Below are positions 34,946 through 44,606 of a stretch of 64,000 nt of DNA, piece after piece. Source of the stretch: Planctomycetes bacterium syqfu (GTDB lineage: Bacteria; Planctomycetota; Phycisphaerae; Phycisphaerales; Phycisphaeraceae); contig CP087563.1 of NCBI GenBank assembly GCA_020974905.1, forward strand, positions 1,364,001 to 1,428,000. Direction: 5' to 3'. Numbering within the stretch: the first letter of the stretch is position 1; every line of letters starts with the position of its first letter. Both the position numbers and the translations under genes were made by a program. Below the pieces are notes generated by a model, which was not told the DNA's origin, ran no database searches, and saw only the letters and a program-made list of their open reading frames with translations.

Positions 34946-37894
34946 TTATTCCGGGATATTCACGTCCGCCAAAGGGGGTTCCTTTTTGTTGGATGACGCG
35001 GTGATTTTGGCTTTGAGTTTTTCGGACAGCCCCTTGAGTTCAGGGTCTTCTGCAGCATTGACATCCGGCTGAGACATCTGGTGCTGAGCGCGTTGCCAGG
35101 AGCGGATCGCTTCAGCCACATCACCGTTGCGATACTGGGCGTCTCCCAGGTGATCGAGGATGACGGGATAGTCCCCGCCGGGCGCGTTTTTGGCTTCCTT
35201 GAGTTTGGTTACCGCATCGTCAAACCGGCCAAGCTTGTAGAACACCCAACCCAGCGAATCGAGATAAGCTGCATTGCCCGGGTCCGACGCGACGGCTTTC
35301 TGGATCATGGTCAAAGCGCGATCCAGATTCTTGCCCTGATTGGCCCATGTGTAGCCAAGACCGTTGTTGGCAGGTCCGTGATCGGGATGACGCTTAAGCA
35401 GCTTCTCCATGATCTGTTCACTGCGATCATGTCGGCTGATCCGATCCAGCGTTTGCGCCCATGTGTAAAGCAGGTCCGCATCGTGATCGGGATAGCGCTT
35501 CGCCGCCTTGTCAAAGAGTTTGTCGATGTTGCCAGCCAACTTGTCACGGGCATAGCCACGCGAAAGCAATGTCACCAGCATCAACCCGGTCTCGGCCTTG
35601 AGATCGGGTTTTTGCCAAAGCTCTTCGAGCATTTTGATGCCCTGCTTCTGGCGATCATACTCCAGATACAGACTGCCAAGTCGCAGCGTGCGCATGGGTT
35701 CTTCGTCGAACTGTCGAATGATCTGTTCGGTGAGTTCAAACCACTTGTCCTTCTGACGTGTCTCCTGGTAATGCGTCTGGGCAACGAGCATCAGCAGGCG
35801 GTCATCCGGTGCGTTTTGCATCTGTTCCAACAGCAGTGCATCGGCTTTGTCGAGTTTCTGAGATTGGCGATACAGATCAAGCAGTTCGTTTAATGCACGG
35901 TAATCCTTGGCGTTTTCCTTGAGTAACTCCAGGAAGATATTCTCAGCACGCGTACTCTCGCCACTGGCTGAAAGGTGATCAGCAAAGTGAAGTCGTGCGA
36001 CGCGACTCTGCGGGATGGTCTTGAGCACACGCATCATCAGACGCTTGTACTGTTCCATGGCATCGGGGACCACGCCCTGCTCATACATCTCAAAAAGGGC
36101 TTCGTACAAGGATTCTGCGAGCGGGTTCATGTTTAACCCATCAAGCAAGGTCCGTTCTGCAAGGTCCGCCTTGTTCATGCGAACCTGAACCTGTGCTTTT
36201 TGCAACAGAAGCTCCACTTCGCCCGGCCGCTTCTCCAAGGCTTTATCAATCACCAGCAGAACTTCATCCAACCGGTCAGCTTGCGTGAGTAATTTCACAC
36301 GGATGCTAACGACGCGTGGGTCGGTTTGATCCTTGATGGGTTTGAGAACTTCGTCAGCTTTGTCCAATTCCTTTTGAGACATGTGCAGTACAGACAAACG
36401 CAGCCGTGCGACGAGTAACTGGTCATCGACTGCGATGGCATCTTCAAGTAGTTTGCGTGTCTTGTCGATATCCCCCTGCCGTGACCATGCCTGGGCTAGC
36501 AGGTACAAACGCAGTGCCTTGGAATCCGCATCGTCGGGCAGGTTCTGAATCTGCTCGATGAGTTGTTTGGCATCTTTGACCTTGGCAACGAGCAACACGG
36601 AGAACACATCCGCCTGCTGCGGCTTGGTGATCATGGCGGTGAGAATCAAGTCCACAGCCTGCTTGAGATTTTCAGCAGACGCATTGGGATCAAGATGCTC
36701 AAGCACCCATGTCAATGCCTGTAAATCAGCGGGGTCTTGTTTGAGTTGCTGCTTGACCATCTGCTGAGCGGCCTTGGGATCAAAGAGGTCCGCCAACTTC
36801 ATGATGGTCTGCGGGTCGACTTTGTTTTGCTTGAGTTGCTGCTGCACCTGGGCGATCCACTGAGCGCGATCGGGGATGTGCTTGACCATGAAGTGGACCA
36901 GTTCGACGACGGTCTGATCGATCTGTCCGTCAGCGAGCATTTCCAGAACGGATTGGGCGGCCATCTGCGGCTTATCCAGTTTCAGACAGACATAGACCAG
37001 GCGACGCATGATGTCGATCTTGCTGTTACCGCCGACGAGAACCGCAGTGCGATAGGCTTCAAGCGCATCGTTGTAGCGTTCCAGTTGGCAGTACGCATCA
37101 CCGACCTGGCGCCAGAGTGCGCCTTTTTGCTGGAGCAGCAGTTCCATGCGTCTTGCCTGGCGTTGATCACGCGGGAAGGTCTGGATGTCAGCTGAGATGA
37201 ATCGCTTGTTGGACTCGATGGATGCCAGCGCATAGCCTGCACGTTCCAATGCGACAGCAATGTAGTAATCGACCAATGGCAATAACGCAGCATCCGCATC
37301 CGGCGCGTCTGCTGCGTACTTCTGGACATAGTGGAAGGTGCTTGCTGCTTCCTCGTAGCGATCCAACTCAAGCGAGAACGCACCAAGCTGGATGACAAGG
37401 TCCATGTTCAGCGGGTCAACCTTGAGAACTTTCTGGAGATAAGACGTACTGCGCGAAAGATTGCGGGATGACGCCCAGAGTTGCGCGAGCATCTGCATCA
37501 GGTGCTTGTTATCCGGTGCCAACCGTAGAGCACGTTCCAGATGCTGCCGGGCTTCGAACATGCGATTTTCATCCCAAGCTTCGCGAGCCTGAACGTAATA
37601 GAGCATGGCCACGATCGGGGGTTCGACCTGTTCTTTTTCGTCGAGTTCCTTCTGTAACGCAATCGGATCATCAGGCAGGAAATCAGGTCGCTGAAGCTGC
37701 TTTAAGACTTCGTTGAGGGGCTTAAGCGCCTTGTCGCGTTTGTTCTGTGCAATCGGCTGAACTTCACGACGCTCAAGTCCCGGTGGGAGGGTCGGATCAA
37801 TTTCCTGTGCACGGACCGGGAAGGCCTGACAGCCTGCAAAGAGCATGAAACAGACCATGATCCAATTCAAATCGCAATGGCGGTAAATGTTCAA
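34946..37894 (-). CDS. Giant TPR lipoprotein
   Basis: 982 residues from a TTG at 37894, preceded by GGGGGGAG; an ATG 16 codons upstream is possible. The N-terminus ends in MLFAGC, a lipoprotein-type signal, followed by a Pro-rich stretch. The rest is about 20 TPR-like repeats, for example AREAWDENRMFEARQHLERA and the C-terminal NNGLGYTWANQGKNLDRAL and LDSLGWVFYKLGRFDDAVTK. The last repeats resemble those of outer-membrane TPR proteins involved in exopolysaccharide or pilus assembly. A scaffold role at the outer membrane is inference. It lies downstream of a large intergenic palindrome and ends 192 bases before the gyrB start. Confidence 0.78.
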   Translation of the reverse strand: MNIYRHCDLNWIMVCFMLFAGCQAFPVRAQEIDPTLPPGLERREVQPIAQNKRDKALKPLNEVLKQLQRPDFLPDDPIALQKELDEKEQVEPPIVAMLYYVQAREAWDENRMFEARQHLERALRLAPDNKHLMQMLAQLWASSRNLSRSTSYLQKVLKVDPLNMDLVIQLGAFSLELDRYEEAASTFHYVQKYAADAPDADAALLPLVDYYIAVALERAGYALASIESNKRFISADIQTFPRDQRQARRMELLLQQKGALWRQVGDAYCQLERYNDALEAYRTAVLVGGNSKIDIMRRLVYVCLKLDKPQMAAQSVLEMLADGQIDQTVVELVHFMVKHIPDRAQWIAQVQQQLKQNKVDPQTIMKLADLFDPKAAQQMVKQQLKQDPADLQALTWVLEHLDPNASAENLKQAVDLILTAMITKPQQADVFSVLLVAKVKDAKQLIEQIQNLPDDADSKALRLYLLAQAWSRQGDIDKTRKLLEDAIAVDDQLLVARLRLSVLHMSQKELDKADEVLKPIKDQTDPRVVSIRVKLLTQADRLDEVLLVIDKALEKRPGEVELLLQKAQVQVRMNKADLAERTLLDGLNMNPLAESLYEALFEMYEQGVVPDAMEQYKRLMMRVLKTIPQSRVARLHFADHLSASGESTRAENIFLELLKENAKDYRALNELLDLYRQSQKLDKADALLLEQMQNAPDDRLLMLVAQTHYQETRQKDKWFELTEQIIRQFDEEPMRTLRLGSLYLEYDRQKQGIKMLEELWQKPDLKAETGLMLVTLLSRGYARDKLAGNIDKLFDKAAKRYPDHDADLLYTWAQTLDRISRHDRSEQIMEKLLKRHPDHGPANNGLGYTWANQGKNLDRALTMIQKAVASDPGNAAYLDSLGWVFYKLGRFDDAVTKLKEAKNAPGGDYPVILDHLGDAQYRNGDVAEAIRSWQRAQHQMSQPDVNAAEDPELKGLSEKLKAKITASSNKKEPPLADVNIPE

Positions 37895-38260
37895 TGTCGT
37901 CTCCCCCCTGCGTCCATTGTGTTGCGTCAAGGCTGATAGCATCAGTTGTTGGACGTCCGATGGATCATGCAGGGTTGATGATGTTCAAGGCTTAAGGTCC
38001 CCGGCACACCTGATGCCGGTGTTTACTTTCTTTATGATGACAACAAACGTTCTCTCCTGCCAGTCGAAATTACAATCACCAACGGAGTTTCGTTGCAAAG
38101 TGGGATGAATGTTGTGTTTATTGGTGGTTTATGAATGTGAAAAAGGTTGCGTAAGACGCTGTTTGGACAGGTATGGTTGTGTATCGCCGTTCATGTGGTG
38201 GCGTCAATGGCAGGACACTTTGGGGTTGATGTCGGGTTATTATGTTTGAACGCGTTTTTG

Positions 38261-38722
38261 TTTCATGCCAGGGAGCTTCGCCCCCCGGCCCCCCTGTCGA
38301 GATCGGACAATCATGGCAAGATTCGATCGCGTGTTGCATTCAGATGAATTGAGGACAGAGAATAGATGGGGCTCTGCCCCAAACCCCGCCAGCGTTCCGC
38401 CGCTGGATCACGTCCCCCTGGAAGGGCAGGCCTTTGCTGTCTGGTGTTCGTGAATTGAACTGGTTAATCGGATATCTGTCTGATTGCCAACACGCTTGGT
38501 ATGTTCATCGTCCGATTAACGTGTTGTCAACACACCTTCTGAATCACTTGATTAACCCCACTTCCGGGGGCAGCGATCCAACGGCTGCCCGTTGGCGGGG
38601 CTTGGGGTGGAACCCCAATGCAACACAGTCTTCAATCATTTAGATGCAAGACGGATTTTAATCTTGCCATTGTGTTACAAACTCGAAAGGGGGTCCGGGG
38701 GGCGAAGCTCCCTGGCATGAAA
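38261..38722. repeat. 462-bp imperfect palindrome
   Basis: The 968-base gap from 37895 to 38862 holds no gene but a large inverted structure. The outer arms TTTCATGCCAGGGAGCTTCG then CCCCCCGG (38261-38288) and CCGGGGGGCGAAGC...GGCATGAAA (38695-38722) are exact complements. Matching continues inward over about 170 bases per arm with mismatches (GATGGGGCTCTGCCCCAAAC against the GGGCTTGGGGTGGAACCCCA side; CTGGATCACGTCCCC against GGGGGCAGCGATCCA). Near the centre GTTAATCGGA (38463-38472) pairs with TCCGATTAAC (38511-38520). No transposase frame is inside. Confidence 0.8.
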
Positions 38723-38862
38723 TATCAGAACCAATGCTATACCAGACACGCTGGACATCCACAAAACACAACGACCTCTCACCGAGATGAAAGGTCGTTG
38801 CTGTTTATGCTGCGTTGTGATTGCTGGTCAATGTTCAGGACATCGTCCCAGCGAATCTGGGG

Positions 38863-39747
38863 TCAATGAATGACCTTGTTGAGTTGATAGCTGAAGATGC
38901 CAGTCGCACCGGCACGCACCAACTGCGGGACCAGATCGCGTTCGACTTTTTCTTCCACGATGACTTCCAAGGCAACCCAATCCTGATCGGCCAACTGATT
39001 GACGGTCGGTGATTTTTCTGCGGGTAACAGCTTGAGGATTTCGTCAAGCTTGCTCTTGGGAGCGTTCATCTTCAGGCCAACCTGGTTGCGGGCTTCGATG
39101 GCACCCTTGAGAAGCAACGCAAGGTCTTCGATCTTCTGACGCTTGGCATCGTCCTTCCAGGCTTCGTGATTGGCAATCAGACGCGTGGTCGATGTCAGAA
39201 TCGTGTCGATGATGCGAAGCTTGTTGGCCTTGATCGAGGAACCGGTTTCGGTGATGTCAACAATGGCGCTGACAAGACGGGCTTTGACTTCGGTGGCACC
39301 CCAGGAAAACTCAACTTTCTTGATGGCAATGTTACGATCTTCGAAGTACTTCTTGGTGGTCTTCTTGAGTTCGGTTGCAATGATGCCACCGGCAAGGTCT
39401 TCGGGCTTGTGAATGTCGGACTCTTCGGGCACGCAGAGCACCCAGCGAGCCGGGTTGGACGTCGCACGGCTGTAGGCCAGTTCGCAGACTTCGTGCACAT
39501 CGGACTGATTTTCGATCACCCAGTCATGGCCGGTGATACCCATATCGACAACGCCGTCTTCCACGTAGCGGCTCATTTCCTGAGCACGGAACATGACCAT
39601 CTCGATCTGCGGATCATCAATGGTTGGGAAGTAGGATCGGCTGGGGATGGAAATCTTGTAGCCGGCGCGGGCAAAGAGGTCCACGGTGGAATCCTGCAAT
39701 GAACCCTTGGGCAGACCGATGCGAAGAATGGACTTTGAATCACTCAT
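38863..39747 (-). CDS. hisG: ATP phosphoribosyltransferase, long form
   Basis: 294 residues from ATG 39747; an upstream start adds ten atypical residues. It catalyses the first step of histidine synthesis (ATP + PRPP). LRIGLPKGSLQDSTVDLFARAG is the typical opening; VDMGITGHDWVIEN and the PRPP-binding segment VDITETGSSIKANKLR are present. The C-terminal 80 residues (NQVGLKMNAPKSKLDEILKL onward) form the ACT-like regulatory domain, so this is the histidine-inhibited HisG_L form that does not need HisZ. No other his gene is adjacent. It begins 52 bases downstream of the HhH glycosylase gene and may be the last gene of that operon. Confidence 0.93.
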   Translation of the reverse strand: MSDSKSILRIGLPKGSLQDSTVDLFARAGYKISIPSRSYFPTIDDPQIEMVMFRAQEMSRYVEDGVVDMGITGHDWVIENQSDVHEVCELAYSRATSNPARWVLCVPEESDIHKPEDLAGGIIATELKKTTKKYFEDRNIAIKKVEFSWGATEVKARLVSAIVDITETGSSIKANKLRIIDTILTSTTRLIANHEAWKDDAKRQKIEDLALLLKGAIEARNQVGLKMNAPKSKLDEILKLLPAEKSPTVNQLADQDWVALEVIVEEKVERDLVPQLVRAGATGIFSYQLNKVIH

Positions 39748-39799
39748 TTTTATGGTTATCCGAACCAGCAGGTGCAAGCTGATTCGCCTTTCTTAATCT

Positions 39800-40603
39800 T
39801 TATTTGGAGGCTTTCTTGCGAGACGTCGTTTTCTTGGTTTTAGATGTACTCGCTTTTGAGGTCGTTGTGGTTTTACTTGTGCTAGATTTTGATTTGGTCT
39901 TGGTTGTCTTCTTGCCTTTTGGTTCGGCAGCAGAGTCTGAATCTGAAAGCTTGATATCCGGGGCAGGAGCGGACACAGGGGTCATCTCCGGGATCATCAG
40001 TTCGTACTCATCGGCCCATGCACGCATGGCCAGGTGAGATTCAAGGGCATCCGCTGCCTTGATATGTCGCTCGCAGAAAGACTCGGCTTCGGCAAGGGTG
40101 CAATCCTGGTCAACCACCTGTTCATCTTTGAGTAATGCCAGCGTATGCTCATCGACCGGGACGGCATGTCCGCCGTAGGATAGAAGCAGCATCTGGGCAA
40201 TGATGTACGGGGTGATACCGGGCAGCGTTTCAAGGTAGGTCTTGACCTGCTTCTTGTTCTTGCCCTTGAGTGAGGTGATGACAATGTCATGCTCACGATT
40301 GAACACTTCATTGAGTGCTTCATGCATGCGACAGGCACGTTCCTGAGCCAACGGATAATTCTCACCAATAATGGCGACGATTTCCTGGGGCAGTGACACG
40401 CGGATGTCGTTGTTGTCCACCATCGCCTGCATCAACTTGTCGTGGGCTTCCAATGCCATCGCGTTGGTGGCATTCCATTCCAGAAAACTGATGATCAATT
40501 GCGTGGTCGGCTCGAGTTGCACGACATCTTCGGCCTTGTAGGACTTGCAGAGCTTCTTGACCAAAGCGGTGAACTTCTTGGCGTAGGTACTGTCGTCTTT
40601 CAC
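39800..40603 (-). CDS. Endonuclease III-like HhH-GPD protein with histone-like tail
   Basis: 267 residues from a GTG that overlaps the rbfA stop by four bases (GTGA). Residues 25-200 resemble the endonuclease III fold: the hairpin LPGITPYIIAQ (127-137) and the downstream VPVDEHT with the catalytic-type Asp151. The lyase lysine of Nth (LPGVGRKTA) is replaced by Tyr133, and the Cys4 iron-sulfur cluster is absent (only Cys168 and Cys177 follow). The last 40 residues are almost only Lys, Thr and Ser, like histone H1 tails, and should bind nucleic acid nonspecifically. A monofunctional glycosylase or a structural DNA/RNA-binding protein is possible. Confidence 0.7.
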   Translation of the reverse strand: MKDDSTYAKKFTALVKKLCKSYKAEDVVQLEPTTQLIISFLEWNATNAMALEAHDKLMQAMVDNNDIRVSLPQEIVAIIGENYPLAQERACRMHEALNEVFNREHDIVITSLKGKNKKQVKTYLETLPGITPYIIAQMLLLSYGGHAVPVDEHTLALLKDEQVVDQDCTLAEAESFCERHIKAADALESHLAMRAWADEYELMIPEMTPVSAPAPDIKLSDSDSAAEPKGKKTTKTKSKSSTSKTTTTSKASTSKTKKTTSRKKASK

Positions 40604-41076
40604 GAAGTGGGCTCCTGGGTATCTTCCTCAGAATTGGCCTTATCCACATCGTCATTGGATGTGTTCTCCTTGGCCAATCCCTCCTGGATGGCGGCAAAAA
40701 CTTCCGCCTGTTTTTTAAGGGTTGGATCAATTTCAAAACGCAAAAACGGCAACCGGCGAACATGCATCCGCTTAAAGAGCTTGCCATGGATATGCTTGGC
40801 TGCAGCGTTCAAACCGTGCAGCGTCAGTTTCTCATACTCAGCGGGAATCACCGAGACCTTGATCGTCGCGTTACGCATGTCCGGCGAAACGTTGACCTCG
40901 GTCACACTGATCATCCCACGGATACGCGGGTCGGACAGGTCACGTTGAAGGACCTGGCTGATGGACCGCTTGAGGGTGGATTCAAATTGTTCGATGCGAT
41001 GCGTCATATTGTTTTTCGTCACGTTCACCATGCCACTGGCTAAAGCGGTGAGCCGCGTGATTTTTTCTTCTTTCAA
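40600..41076 (-). CDS. rbfA: Ribosome-binding factor A
   Basis: 158 residues if read from the TTG at 41076, whose codon overlaps the ylxP stop (TTGA). The conserved part starts at THRIEQFESTLKRSISQVLQ, so ATG 41007 (135 residues) is an alternative start. DLSDPRIRGMISVTEVNVSP and the following KH-like strand/helix pattern are diagnostic. RbfA binds the 30S subunit and aids 16S rRNA 5' end maturation. The acidic tail after residue 130 is longer than usual. The gene sits in the classic nusA-infB-ylxP-rbfA order. Confidence 0.92.
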   Translation of the reverse strand: MKEEKITRLTALASGMVNVTKNNMTHRIEQFESTLKRSISQVLQRDLSDPRIRGMISVTEVNVSPDMRNATIKVSVIPAEYEKLTLHGLNAAAKHIHGKLFKRMHVRRLPFLRFEIDPTLKKQAEVFAAIQEGLAKENTSNDDVDKANSEEDTQEPTS

Positions 41077-41363
41077 TGTCCGGTGAGTATCTGCTTGTTG
41101 TGATCACTTAAATAGCAGTCACGTTCACCCTTGAGTTTCTCAAGTATGCGATCAAGCACACTCTGCGTGTAGGCCACGTCGTTGGAAGCCATCGTGATCC
41201 CGAGGATGGCGATGGCCCGGTTATCCAACTGGTCGACTTCGGCCACGGAGACCTGGTGCTCGCGGTGCAGTCGATCCTTGAGTCGACGCACCACGCGGCG
41301 TTTGTCCTTGAGTGACTCTGAACCATCAATGGTCAGTTCAACCTGGAGAATGCCGATCACCAT
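41073..41363 (-). CDS. ylxP: YlxP/DUF503 family protein
   Basis: 96 residues from ATG 41363; a TTG 14 codons upstream lies in a Pro/Asn repeat-like leader. MVIGILQVELTIDGSESLKD then KRRVVRRLKDRL is the DUF503 signature, and VAEVDQLDNRAIAILGITMA is the matching strand. In firmicutes this small protein lies between infB and rbfA as here. Its biochemical role is unknown; the location links it to ribosome maturation. Confidence 0.88.
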   Translation of the reverse strand: MVIGILQVELTIDGSESLKDKRRVVRRLKDRLHREHQVSVAEVDQLDNRAIAILGITMASNDVAYTQSVLDRILEKLKGERDCYLSDHNKQILTGH

Positions 41364-41416
41364 TTCTTTCAGGGATTCGTGATTGGGGGTTTGGGGTTTG
41401 GGCAAGACATTTTTTT

Positions 41417-41499
41417 GTCACTCATGCGTAGGCGAGAGTCCAGTGGCATTCTGTACCCGCTTGCACGTTTCACTGGATTCCCGCCTTCGCGGGAATGCC
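41417..41499. repeat. Dispersed palindromic element F1, decayed left arm
   Basis: The left arm reads GTCACTCATGCGTAGGCGAG and the right arm CACTGGATTCCCGCCTTCGC then GGGAATGCC. It lies in the infB-ylxP intergenic space, so it would be in the operon mRNA. Confidence 0.7.
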
Positions 41500-41524
41500 A
41501 AATGAATGCTTGCATGCCTTAAGC

Positions 41525-41554
41525 TAATCCCTATTCCCTAATCACTAATCCCTT
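41525..41554 (+). repeat. Tandem TAATCCCTA-like units after infB
   Basis: Four degenerate units (TAATCCCTATTCCCTAATCA then CTAATCCCTT), seven bases past the infB stop. Similar to the array at 22504-22534. Confidence 0.55.
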
Positions 41555-41561
41555 CTTCTCC

Positions 41562-44504
41562 TTAGCCCTCCAACTTCCGGGCGATTTCCACGCTCTTGAA
41601 GCAGACAATCTGGTCGCCGGGTTTGAGGTCATCAAAGCCCTTGATGCGAATACCGCATTCGGTACCCACACGCACTTCCTTGGCCTCGTCCTTGAGACGA
41701 CGCAGCGCCTCGATGTCACGGTTATCCGTCACGATGATGTCATCACGAATCACGCGGACCTTGGACTTGGACTGAATGACGCCGGAGTTCACCAGACAGC
41801 CGGCAATGTTGCCGACCTTGCTGATCTTGAAGACCTGTTTGACTTCGGCAACGCCAAGTTCTTCTTCCTTGACTTCCGGAGCCAACATGCCTTCCAGTGC
41901 AGCCTTGATGTCGTCGACCAGATCATAAATGACGCGGTACTGACGAATTTCAACCTTGCGCTGTTCAGCAATGTCACGCACGACGGGGTTGGCCACCACA
42001 TGGAAGGCCACCACGATCGCGTCCGATGCATCCGCAAGCAGCACGTCCGACTCGGTCACGCCACCCACTGCTGAGTGAATAACCTTGACCGCCACTTCGT
42101 CGTTGCCGACTTCGGAGAGGGTCTTGTTGAGCACGTCGATACTGCCTTGCACGTCGGCCTTGAGGACCACGCGAAGGAAGTTGGTTTCGCCGGCCTTGAT
42201 GGTTTCAGCAAAGTTGTCCAAGGTGACCTTGGTCTGCGAAGCCAACTGGTTCTGACGTTCCTTGTCACGGTACTGCTTGGCCACGTTTTCAGCACGCTGA
42301 AGCGTCTTGGTCGTGTAGAAGTGTTCACCGGCGTCGGGCACAAGGTCAATACCGGAGAGTTCCAACGGTGTGGAGGGACCGGCTTCCTTGATCGCACGAC
42401 CGCGTTCGTCGGTCATGTCACGGACGCGACCAAAGGCACGACCGATGACGATGAAGTCACCGACTTGCATGGTGCCCTGCTGGACGAGAACGCGAGCAAC
42501 CGGACCACGGCCTTCCTGCATCTCGGTTTCGATGACCATCCCGCGAGCCAGTCCGCCGTAGTCGGCCTGGAGTTCGCGCAGTTCGGCCTGGTAGTCGAGG
42601 ACTTCAAGCAGATCGGTCACACCTTCGCCGGTTTGTGCTGACGTCTTGATGATTTCCGTTTCGCCGCCCCAGTCAGCTGGATTGAGGCCATGCTCAGCGA
42701 GCTGACCGTAAATCTTCTGAATGTTGGCGTCGGTTGCAGACGGCACGTCGATCTTGTTCAACGCCACCACCACCGGGACACCGGCAGCCTTGGCGTGGTT
42801 GATCGACTCGATCGTCTGAGGCATCACACCGTCGTCAGCAGCGACAACAAGCACGACAATGTCTGTGATGTTGGCGCCACGGGCACGCATGGTGGTGAAG
42901 GCTTCGTGACCGGGGGTATCCAGGAACACAACCGTCTTCTGATCGCCATCGCTGCCATCAATCGTGACACGGTAGGAACCGACATGCTGGGTGATACCGC
43001 CGTCTTCGTGGGCTGCCACGTCGGCTTTGCGGATCTTGTCCAGCAGCGAGGTCTTACCATGGTCAACGTGACCGAGCACAGCCACCACCGGCGGACGCTT
43101 GCGGACGTCCACGGGGTCCTGCGTTTCAAACTCTTCGATCACGGACTGTTCAGCAGACTGCTGTTCCTTGACGTCAAGTTCGATGTCGTATTCCAGCGCC
43201 ACTTCCATGGCGGCTTCGGAGTCAATGGCCGAGTTGATCGTGGCCATCACGCCCTTGGCAAAGAGATACTTGATGATGTCAGCGGACTTGATACCGGTGA
43301 CAGCCGAGAGACTCTTGATGGTGATGGGTTCGGCGATTTCAACCTTGCCCCCCACATCCACGGGCATCTGGGCCTGTGTGGAGGAGGACTTGGACTTCAA
43401 GCTGCGACGGCGTTGCTTGAGATAGCCGGGCGCGCCCTTGAGACGTGCATCCAGTTCGATGAGGTCCTGTTCGGAAATCTTGCCGGGGCCCAGGGGCATG
43501 GAGTCCCCGCTGCGACCACGACGCGAGTTCTGGCCACCGCGACGCTTGCCGCCACGACCACGTTCCGGACCATCACCGCCCATGCCACCGCCACCTGCAC
43601 CGCGACCACGTTCCGGGCCACGGGCACGCGAGATGCCTGGGACATTGGGTTCAACCGAAGGTGCGTAACCGGGTCCACCCCCGTCACGGCCACCGCCACC
43701 ACCACCACCGCCGCCTTGTTGACGACGCGGACGCGGTGCCTGGAGTTGTTCGGGCTGTTCGATACGAACGACCTTGGGTCCCCTGAGGACTGCACCCTTG
43801 GGTTTTTGCAGTTGTTCACCAGCAGGCTTGACGATGTCCGGACGACGCGGGACATTCATCTGCGGTCCGTTTTCATCACCTGAAGCAGCAACACCAGGCA
43901 CTTCGGACTCTGCCGGAGCCTGGGAGGAATCCTGGGCTACCGGTTCATCGGCCATGGCTGCAGGTTCGCTTGGGGGCGTTGGCTGCGGTTGGACTTCTTC
44001 AGCAGCCGGTGCCTGGGGCGCTTCCTGCTGCTGAGTCGGAACCTGATCGACAGCAGGCGTCTGGGCAACAGGCTCAGCCGGTTGCTCCTGCGAGGTTTCC
44101 TGTGTGAATTCCCGGGGTGTTTCGATGGGCTTGGCCTTGGCCTTGCCATCATCCTCAGGTGTCGAGGCAGCTGACTCTTCCTGTTCGGCGGTTGCCGTCG
44201 TGGAAGCTTGAGACGAACTGCTATCCGTTGTGTCGCTCTTGGAGGAAGCCTTGGAAGTGGCTTTGCGACGGCGTGCCTTTTTCAGATCGACCTTTTCGGC
44301 GGTCTCAACTGCAGTGTGCGCACCATCGACTTCGCTGTCACCAGCGCTGAACCATTCCTGGATGGTCATCACCAAACCGATCTTGACCACGGACATGTGA
44401 TTGGTAATGTCCGGGACACCTTCGGCTTTACACTTGGCGACAATCGCCTTGCTGGTGACGCCCAATTCCTTGGCAACTTCAAATACTCTCTTGGCCTTGG
44501 CCAA
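41562..44504 (-). CDS. infB: Translation initiation factor IF-2
   Basis: 980 residues from a TTG with AAAGGAG six bases upstream; MAKAKRVFEVAKELGVTSKA is the usual IF2N start. A long Pro/Gln/Glu and Gly/Arg-rich linker (about 80-350, including a run of Gly) follows, then a second IF2N domain (about 385-440). The GTPase has GHVDHGKTS at 478, DTPGHEAF and NKID; the C-terminal domains II-IV follow (VLKADVQGSIDVLNKTLSEV). It delivers initiator tRNA to the ribosome. It lies about 100 bases downstream of nusA on the same strand and has its own ribosome site. Confidence 0.97.
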   Translation of the reverse strand: MAKAKRVFEVAKELGVTSKAIVAKCKAEGVPDITNHMSVVKIGLVMTIQEWFSAGDSEVDGAHTAVETAEKVDLKKARRRKATSKASSKSDTTDSSSSQASTTATAEQEESAASTPEDDGKAKAKPIETPREFTQETSQEQPAEPVAQTPAVDQVPTQQQEAPQAPAAEEVQPQPTPPSEPAAMADEPVAQDSSQAPAESEVPGVAASGDENGPQMNVPRRPDIVKPAGEQLQKPKGAVLRGPKVVRIEQPEQLQAPRPRRQQGGGGGGGGGRDGGGPGYAPSVEPNVPGISRARGPERGRGAGGGGMGGDGPERGRGGKRRGGQNSRRGRSGDSMPLGPGKISEQDLIELDARLKGAPGYLKQRRRSLKSKSSSTQAQMPVDVGGKVEIAEPITIKSLSAVTGIKSADIIKYLFAKGVMATINSAIDSEAAMEVALEYDIELDVKEQQSAEQSVIEEFETQDPVDVRKRPPVVAVLGHVDHGKTSLLDKIRKADVAAHEDGGITQHVGSYRVTIDGSDGDQKTVVFLDTPGHEAFTTMRARGANITDIVVLVVAADDGVMPQTIESINHAKAAGVPVVVALNKIDVPSATDANIQKIYGQLAEHGLNPADWGGETEIIKTSAQTGEGVTDLLEVLDYQAELRELQADYGGLARGMVIETEMQEGRGPVARVLVQQGTMQVGDFIVIGRAFGRVRDMTDERGRAIKEAGPSTPLELSGIDLVPDAGEHFYTTKTLQRAENVAKQYRDKERQNQLASQTKVTLDNFAETIKAGETNFLRVVLKADVQGSIDVLNKTLSEVGNDEVAVKVIHSAVGGVTESDVLLADASDAIVVAFHVVANPVVRDIAEQRKVEIRQYRVIYDLVDDIKAALEGMLAPEVKEEELGVAEVKQVFKISKVGNIAGCLVNSGVIQSKSKVRVIRDDIIVTDNRDIEALRRLKDEAKEVRVGTECGIRIKGFDDLKPGDQIVCFKSVEIARKLEG

Positions 44505-44606
44505 ATCCGTCTCCTTTAGCTATCCGGAGCCTGTTAGTTCGCAGGCATTGATCCTGACTGTTGCAGATGTGCCCGTCACGTCAACGGGCAATCATCGACC
44601 TCATGA

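Noticed and set aside
38147-38869. Several 60-80 codon open frames between the giant TPR gene and hisG
   Set aside because: They lie in the imperfect palindrome or its flanks, lack ribosome sites and show no protein-like composition.
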